Below are positions 57,480 through 64,000 of a stretch of DNA of 64,000 bases, piece by piece. The position numbers and the translations under genes were made by a program. This DNA comes from Harmonia axyridis (lineage: Eukaryota; Arthropoda; Insecta; Coleoptera; Coccinellidae), in assembly GCF_914767665.1 (NCBI RefSeq), contig NC_059504.1, positions 27,754,001-27,818,000 on the forward strand. The letters run 5' to 3'. Under the pieces are notes generated by a model. It saw nothing but the letters and a program-made list of their open reading frames with translations, ran no database searches and was not told where the DNA came from. Position 1 is the stretch's first letter. Every line of letters begins with the position of its first letter.

Positions 57480-58022
57480 ATGGATAACAAGGTGATATTG
57501 AAAAAAAGATTGGCAAAACTGAAGAATTATTCGAACAATATGAGAAGAACATTACATCTCAAAAACCTTATTAGCAATATAAGAAAACTTTCCGTTGAAG
57601 AATTGAATGAAATTGTTAATATCAAGAAGAACGATAATAAGGAAAATAATCAACTAGACAATAATTTGGGTATTTTGTGTATGAATTGCCCTGAGGATGA
57701 AGATGAAAGAAGAAAAGGCGAAGAACTGGCTAAAGAACATTTGGATTTATGTTTGCAAAGGGCATACCTTTTCAAAAAAATGCTTGAATTTCCGGTATTC
57801 CAGATGAAAAATGGATTTCCGGTAATCAAATTTAACCAATATGATGTGTCTTTGAGACAAGGAAATGTTATTCTACCCAGAAAACATTATTTCTACCACA
57901 CCTTACCAAATCGTGCAAAAAAATGCTATAATGATGAAACGATAGAATCAATGGCAGATTGGTTAATAACAAATAGTGCTTCCATAAATTATGACCAATT
58001 ATATGAACAATTGTTAAATTAA
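57480..58022 (+). CDS. 180-aa array protein (copy 27)
   Basis: Intact. M68 between the first two metal-site cysteines. Confidence 0.65.
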   Translation: MDNKVILKKRLAKLKNYSNNMRRTLHLKNLISNIRKLSVEELNEIVNIKKNDNKENNQLDNNLGILCMNCPEDEDERRKGEELAKEHLDLCLQRAYLFKKMLEFPVFQMKNGFPVIKFNQYDVSLRQGNVILPRKHYFYHTLPNRAKKCYNDETIESMADWLITNSASINYDQLYEQLLN

Positions 58023-58835
58023 TTTAAATTTGTCTTTATAATATTTCTGTATATATTTGTATAATTTTTTCTACTGTATATAGTTTTTCATTTGAAATTT
58101 TCAATAAATTCTTCTTTCTGAGATTGTCTATTGAATCTTATTCTTCAATTTAGGATTTGATCCTTTTATCCTTGATATCCATATCTCGGTGAAATCGAAA
58201 TTTCACCGATATTTTCATTCTGTCCATTACATATGTTTATCTTTTCTAAGATAAACATTTCTAATGGACAGATTGAGAATATCAGTCCTGCCTAGACATA
58301 ATTACTTCTAATGCTTAGAAATCCAAAAAAATTGGAATGAAAGTCCGGTCAACTCCAGAATGCCCGCTATATTGAGTGAGAAAAAAAATGGAATCGGAAG
58401 AAATAATAAAGGAAAAACGTGTTTTTTTCATCTCAGGAATATTAGGTTGAAATAAATGTATTGGCTGGTTAAAAATTTTAAGTTCGTTTGAAGATGGAAA
58501 ATTTTTAGATAAGTAATTTTAGATTTAATTAGTTATTAGAGTTAATAGTTTCATCTCCACTTTTTCATTTTTGATGAAATTCTTCTAATTTCCCGAATTG
58601 AGTTCTGGAACCCTGAGAAAAGTCATTAGGATATTAAAAAGTCGATATTTTATAACGGTTATGCGCACTAGTCACGACGTCTAACATTTCAGAAGGTAAC
58701 ATTTCTATAAGCATTACAATAAATTTCCTTACGAAATCTTTTCTCCAAATTCGTACTTTGTGTGTGTATAAATATTTTTTATTAATTTCTCAAGTCAAAA
58801 TAAAAAGTTAATAATCTCATTCTGTTATATGTTAT

Positions 58836-59081
58836 ATGTCGACCTTCAAAAGTTACCGCACAAGGCTTCAGCATATTCAGCGGGCTGGTAAATTCGTCGC
58901 TGTGTATATGAAACTTATCAAAATATCTAAAAGTAAGTTGCACATCATAATTTCAAAATTTCCTCGAAATTTTGTAGCTAACATTAAAAATGATTCAAAT
59001 CCATATCATTCATCTGAGAAAAAAATTTTTAATCACCACCCATTAGAATTGATAAATAGGTACTTAATGGACTTTCTCTGA
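58836..59081 (+). CDS. 81-aa array protein (copy 28)
   Basis: Intact. R16 and K34. Confidence 0.5.
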   Translation: MSTFKSYRTRLQHIQRAGKFVAVYMKLIKISKSKLHIIISKFPRNFVANIKNDSNPYHSSEKKIFNHHPLELINRYLMDFL

Positions 59082-59337
59082 AGACCCTTTGTGAAAAGGT
59101 ATATAAACAAATTTCAATTCAGCAATAACTTCAGTTAGTTTAGTTATGTTAAGGCTTACAGAGGAAGAAGAAGAATTCCTGTAATTCTACTCGATGCTTC
59201 CTCGCACTATGGTCCCACCTGTAGAGAGTGCTTACACACGTTCAAGTTACTTCAATCAAGTAGGCTGTGCATTGATTATTTGCCACGAAAATAGTTTCAT
59301 ATTTTTTTTAAATTGAAAAAAGTGGGAATATAACAAA

Positions 59338-59879
59338 ATGGATAACAAGGTGATATTGAAAAAAAGATTGGCAAAACTGAAGAATTATTCGAACAATATG
59401 AGAAGAACATTACATCTCAAAAACCTTATTAGCAATATAAGAAAACTTTCCGTTGAAGAATTGAATGAAATTGTTAATATCAAGAAGAACGATAATAAGG
59501 AAAATAATCAACTAGACAATAATTTGGGTATTTTGTGTGTGAATTGCCCTGAGGATGAAGATGAAAGAAGAAAAGGCGAAGAACTGGCTAAAGAACATTT
59601 GGATTTATGTTTGCAAAGGGCATACCTTTTCAAAAAAATGCTTGATTTCCGGTATTCCAGATGAAAAATGGATTTCCGGTAATCAAATTTAACCAATATG
59701 ATGTGTCTTTGAGACAAGGAAATGTTATTCTACCCAGAAAACATTATTTCTACCACACCTTACCAAATCGTGCAAAAAAATGCTATAATGATGAAACGAT
59801 AGAATCAATGGCAGATTGGTTAATAACAAATAGTGCTTCCATAAATTATGACCAATTATATGAACAATTGTTAAATTAA
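59338..59879 (+). pseudogene. 180-aa array protein, frameshifted (copy 28)
   Basis: One A is missing (cttgaatttcc to cttgatttcc near 59644), giving a 108-aa frame that ends at 59664. The remaining sequence is otherwise normal in the original frame to the usual stop. Confidence 0.85.
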
Positions 59880-60692
59880 TTTAAATTTGTCTTTATAATA
59901 TTTCTGTATATATTTGTATAATTTTTTCTACTGTATATAGTTTTTCATTTGAAATTTTCAATAAATTCTTCTTTCTGAGATTGTCTATTGAATCTTATTC
60001 TTCAATTTAGGATTTGATCCTTTTATCCTTGATATCCATATCTCGGTGAAATCGAAATTTCACCGATATTTTCATTCTGTCCATTACATATGTTTATCTT
60101 TTCTAAGATAAACATTTCTAATGGACAGATTGAGAATATCAGTCCTGCCTAGACATAATTACTTCTAATGCTTAGAAATCCAAAATAATTGGAATGAAAG
60201 TCCGGTCAACTCCAGAATGCCCGCTATATTGAGTGAGAAAAAAAATGGAATCGGAAAAAATAATAAAGGAAAAACGTGTTTTTTTCATCTCAGGAATATT
60301 AGGTTGAAATAAATGTATTGGCTGGTTAAAAATTTTAAGTTCGTTTGATGATGGAAAATTTTTAGATAAGTAATTTTAGATTTAATTAGTTATTAGAGTT
60401 AATAGTTTCCTTTCCACTTTTTCATTTTTGATGAAATTCTTCTAATTTCCCGAATTGAGTTCTGGAACCCTGAGAAAAGTCATTAGGATATTAAAAAGTC
60501 GAAATTTTATAACGGTTATGCGCACTAGTCACGACGTCTAACATTTCAGAAGGTAACATTTCTATAAGCATTACAATAAATTTCCTTACGAAATCTTTTC
60601 TCCAAATTCGTACTTTGTGTGTGTATAAATATTTTTTATTAATTTCTCAAGTCAAAATAAAAAGTTAATAATCTCATTCTGTTATATGTTAT

Positions 60693-60939
60693 ATGTCGAC
60701 CTTCAAAAGTTACCGCACAAGGCTTCAGCATATTCAGCGGGCTGGTAAATTCGTCGCTGTGTATATGAAACTTATCAAAATATCTAAAAGTAAGTTGCAC
60801 ATCATAATTTCAAAATTTCCTCCAAAATTTTGTAGCTAACATTAAAAATGATTCAAATCCATATCATTCATCTGAGAAAAAAATTTTTAATCACCACCCA
60901 TTAGAATTGATAAATAGGTACTTAATGGACTTTCTCTGA
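60693..60939 (+). pseudogene. 81-aa array protein, frameshifted (copy 29)
   Basis: A 1-base insertion (cctcgaaat to cctccaaaat near 60824) breaks the frame around residue 44. ATG and stop positions are otherwise as usual. Confidence 0.8.
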
Positions 60940-61195
60940 AGACCCTTTGTGAAAAGGTATATAAACAAATTTCAATTCAGCAATAACTTCAGTTAGTTTA
61001 GTTATGTTAAGGCTTACAGAGGAAGAAGAAGAATTCCTGTAATTCTACTCGATGCTTTCTCGCACTATGGTCCCACCTGTAGAGAGTGCTTACACACGTT
61101 CAAGTTACTTCAATCAAGTAGGCTAAGCATTGATTATTTGCCACGAAAATAGTTTCATATTTTTTTTAAATTGAAAAAAGTGGGAATATAACAAA

Positions 61196-61738
61196 ATGGA
61201 TAACAAGGTGATATTGAAAAAAAGATTGGCAAAACTGAAGAATTATTCGAACAATATGAGAAGAACATTACATCTCAAAAACCTTATTAGCAATATAAGA
61301 AAACTTTCCGTTGAAGAATTGAATGAAATTGTTAATATCAAGAAGAACGATAATAAGGAAAATAATCAACTAGACAATAATTTGGGTATTTTGTGTGTGA
61401 ATTGCCCTGAGGATGAAGATGAAAGAAGAAAAGGCGAAGAACTGGCTAAAGAACATTTGGATTTATGTTTGCAAAGGGCATACCTTTTCAAAAAAATGCT
61501 TGAATTTCCGGTATTCCAGATGAAAAATGGATTTCCGATAATCAAATTTAACCAATATGATGTGTCTTTGAGACAAGGAAATGTTATTCTACCCAGAAAA
61601 CATTATTTCTACCACACCTTACCAAATCGTGCAAAAAAATGCTATAATGATGAAACGATAGAATCAATGGCAGATTGGTTAATAACAAATAGTGCTTCCA
61701 TAAATTATGACCAATTATATGAACAATTGTTAAATTAA
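61196..61738 (+). CDS. 180-aa array protein (copy 29, last)
   Basis: Intact. I115. Last copy before the array ends; its hairpins follow at about 61905-62003. The 35-aa small ORF in its leader has a premature TAA. Confidence 0.65.
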   Translation: MDNKVILKKRLAKLKNYSNNMRRTLHLKNLISNIRKLSVEELNEIVNIKKNDNKENNQLDNNLGILCVNCPEDEDERRKGEELAKEHLDLCLQRAYLFKKMLEFPVFQMKNGFPIIKFNQYDVSLRQGNVILPRKHYFYHTLPNRAKKCYNDETIESMADWLITNSASINYDQLYEQLLN

Positions 61739-62427
61739 TTTAAATTTGTCTTTATAATATTTCTGTATATATTTGTATAATTTTTTCTACTGTATATAGT
61801 TTTTCATTTGAAATTTTCAATAAATTCTTCTTTCTGAGATTGTCTATTGAATCTTATTCTTCAATTTAGGATTTGATCCTTTTATCCTTGATATCCATAT
61901 CTCGGTGAAATAGAAATTTCACCGATATTTTCATTCTGTCCATTACATATGTTTATCTTTTCTAAGATAAACATTTCTAATGGACAGATTGAGAATATCA
62001 GTCCTGCCTAGACATAATTACTTCTAATGCTTAGAAATCCAAAAAAATTGGAATGAAAGTCCGGTCAACTCCAGAATGCCCGCTATATTGAGTGAGAAAA
62101 AAAATGGAATCGGAAGAAATAATAAAGGAAAAACGTGTTTTTTCATCTCAGGAATATTAGGTTGAAATAAATGTATTGGCTGGTTAAAAATTTTAAGTTC
62201 GTTTGAAGATGGAAAATTTTTAGATAAGTAATTTTAGATTTAATTAGGTATTAGAGTTAATAGTTTCATTTCCACTTTTTCATTTTTGATGAAATTCTTC
62301 TAATTTCCCGAATTGAGTTCTGGAACCCTGAGAAAAGTCATTAGGATATTTAAAAGTCGAAATTTTATAACGGTTATGCGCACTAGTCACGACGTCTAAC
62401 ATTTCAGAAGGTAACATTTCTATAAGC

Positions 62428-62958
62428 TTCTTTTTTCTTTAAGTTGAGATTTCCCGTGCGGATGTGTTGCCGATTGTTCTGAAGTGATAGTAGTTTTTCT
62501 TGGGAAAAGTGTATTTTCATTCGGTTCCTTTCTTGTGAGGATATTGGCAAGTACTTGAATGTTACATTTGAATTGTATTCATTATTTGATTCTGTTTATC
62601 CGGGCTACGTTTTTCATTTGTTTCAATCGAACGGATTATCTGTTCGATTTGTTTACATCCCGATCAGCCACACGTGAGCCTGTGTTCGTATCGCTATCAG
62701 TTGAAATTGTCATATGTACGTGGGGCTTTCATTATTGGATTTTACTGTTTGTCTGATATTCCAATTATTTCAATTATTTCCTGGTGTACTGGTGTTACCT
62801 ATCCTTCATTCTAACTGTTACTCTGCGGCCCTCGTGTGTGTTTTTAAGTCATCGGCTATCGGCCCGGCCGTTGTGAAGAGTGTCCCTGTCATATTCCTTA
62901 TTCACCAGTACATTCATTTATTTATTTATTTTTAATTGTTTATTTTTGTGATTTCTTG
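62428..62958 (+). other. 5' untranslated region of the LINE
   Basis: Starts with a T/C-rich tract. An internal promoter is expected for this class but I cannot point to a convincing motif. Short open frames here have no support. Confidence 0.55.
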
Positions 62959-63735
62959 ATGGCTACTGTGTCTTGCATGAAATGTAGCTTAGCTATTAAG
63001 GATGGCACAGATAACATGTTGAGATGTGATGGTTGCAACAGACCTATTCATGCCTCCTGTTCGGAGCTTACTGCTGCGGAACTAAAGTGTTTCAACCTAC
63101 GCTCAAATGTTAAGAGACGTGTGAAATACCTCTGTCTTGAGTGCGAGCAGGGTCTTCACCAGATTCCTAAAATTTTGCAATTAATAAGCGAGATGAGAGA
63201 TGAGATACGTGAGCTGAAGCGATCAGAATCCGTTGATGTTGGAGTGACACAGGTGACGTCTGGGCCCTCCCCTCAGTCCAGTGAAGAAATTATTAATGAG
63301 GTGTTTGAAAGAACTAAGCGCTCCCATAACTTAATCATACATGGGAGTATTGAGAGAGGTGCTAACAGGCAAGACCAGTTGCAGATTGATTCTGATATGG
63401 TTCAATCAATTCTTAATGAATGTGTTGTTTCTGAGCAAAATTTTAAGTTTTTCAGAATAGGAAAGTTTGATTCTACCAAGGAAGCGCGTTCTCGTCCTAT
63501 AAAGGTTAGTTTTTCTTCACCTGATCCAGTGTCTGTCATTTTGCGGAGGTTCAAAAAGTTGAAGTCCAAGTTCGAGAAAATATACGTTGCTCCCGATAGA
63601 ACTCCACAACAGGTAGCATTTTACAGATCTGTTAGATCTGAGTTGGATCAACGTTTGGCAGCGGGAGAGTCAAATCTCCGAATAAAGTATATATCCGGGA
63701 TTCCATCTGTGGTGGAGTCGCGTTCGGAAAACTAA
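62959..63735 (+). CDS. LINE ORF1 with PHD finger
   Basis: 258 aa from the ATG (the TTG one codon earlier is in frame but not needed). Residues about 6-63 form a PHD-type zinc finger: CMKC, then CDGC, then IHASC, then CLEC. A short coiled coil (about 78-95) follows. Then comes a region from about 115 whose LIIHG and FRIGK motifs are typical of the RNA-binding, RRM-like part of insect LINE ORF1 proteins. It is presumed to coat the element RNA and to guide it to chromatin. No break is visible. Confidence 0.85.
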   Translation: MATVSCMKCSLAIKDGTDNMLRCDGCNRPIHASCSELTAAELKCFNLRSNVKRRVKYLCLECEQGLHQIPKILQLISEMRDEIRELKRSESVDVGVTQVTSGPSPQSSEEIINEVFERTKRSHNLIIHGSIERGANRQDQLQIDSDMVQSILNECVVSEQNFKFFRIGKFDSTKEARSRPIKVSFSSPDPVSVILRRFKKLKSKFEKIYVAPDRTPQQVAFYRSVRSELDQRLAAGESNLRIKYISGIPSVVESRSEN

Positions 63736-64000
63736 ACTTGCCCAACCGGATTGTTTCTGCTGATCTGTCCCATGAACTATTAGAGGTCACTATTTTTTAT
63801 CAGAATTGTAGAGGCCTCAATACTAAATTATTGCCATTTTTCAGATCAGCATGTGAATATACGTATGATATAGTTTGTATAACTGAGACATGGCTTGGTG
63901 ATTCGGTTTTTGATGGTGAATTGTTTCCTCCAGGATATAAAGTGATTAGATGTGATAGACAGTTTGGTAGGGTTAATAGGTCTCGTGGCGGTGGAGTTCT
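63642..64000 (+). CDS. LINE ORF2, N-terminal endonuclease (partial)
   Basis: In the -1 frame relative to ORF1, open from 63642 and overlapping its end. From 63792 it encodes the apurinic-type endonuclease signature: QNCRGLN, then ITETWL, then GGGV just before the window edge. No ATG occurs in this frame anywhere in view, so translation probably depends on frameshifting or reinitiation, or on a Met further down. Reverse transcriptase would lie beyond the edge. Confidence 0.8.

Larger units (their letters stand above)
24568..62427 (+). repeat. Tandem array, right block (~1.86-kb units)
   Basis: The same unit resumes directly after the retrotransposon, in the same phase and orientation, and runs through 20 more 180-aa ORF copies. 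Unit spacing varies from 1846 to 1867 bp, apart from one unit enlarged by a 52-bp insertion event at 27183-27234. The array ends abruptly at 62427, within the spacer upstream of what would be the next 81-aa ORF. After that the sequence is unrelated and less AT-rich. Confidence 0.98.
62428..64000 (+). mobile_element. Non-LTR (LINE) retrotransposon, 5' part
   Basis: Unrelated, less AT-rich DNA begins within the array spacer. It carries a 531-bp leader, a PHD-finger ORF1 and the start of an endonuclease ORF2, the order seen in CR1/Jockey-like insect LINEs. A full ORF1 and leader suggest the 5' end is near complete. The 3' end and any target duplication are outside the window, so whether the array resumes is unknown. 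Confidence 0.85.

Overview
The window looks like AT-rich arthropod, probably insect, nuclear DNA. The support is a Gypsy-class errantivirus with an env gene, a non-LTR retrotransposon whose ORF1 starts with a PHD finger, and arthropod-style core promoters (TATA box with a TCAGT initiator). No bacterial features are visible, and species cannot be assigned from the sequence alone.

About 54.6 kb (1-16773 and 24568-62427) is one head-to-tail tandem array of a ~1857-bp unit, all on the + strand. Each unit holds: (a) a TATA-like element and an 81-aa ORF; (b) a TATA/initiator promoter, a 12-aa uORF and a 35-aa small ORF; (c) a 180-aa ORF in a strong insect start context, with a candidate C-x2-C-x16-H-x3-C metal site, followed by AATAAA; (d) two hairpins, one a 36-bp quasi-palindrome with a 4-nt loop; (e) about 500 bp of AT-rich noncoding DNA. 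There are 29 copies of the 180-aa ORF plus the tail of one more. 26 are full length, one is truncated, one has an altered C-terminus and one is frameshifted. I do not recognise either protein. Shared variants show higher-order duplications (a 3715-bp dimer and a 5573-bp trimer), conversion-like mosaics, and one copy whose quasi-palindrome has become perfect through five clustered changes.

The array is interrupted at 16774-24567 by a 7794-bp errantivirus-like LTR retrotransposon on the minus strand. Its two 328-bp LTRs look identical, it has a 4-bp ATAT target duplication, a tRNA-Ser(GCT)-type primer site, a purine tract, gag, a -1 frameshift into pol, and env with splice sites and a furin-type site. 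Its pol carries, between RNase H and integrase, a domain I read as a TARG1/OARD1-like macrodomain with both catalytic residues (K712, D753) at the family spacing. This is the most unusual protein-level feature in the window.

The array stops at 62427, where a non-LTR retrotransposon begins on the + strand: a 5' leader, a PHD-finger ORF1, and the start of an apurinic-type endonuclease ORF2 that runs off the window with no visible ATG.
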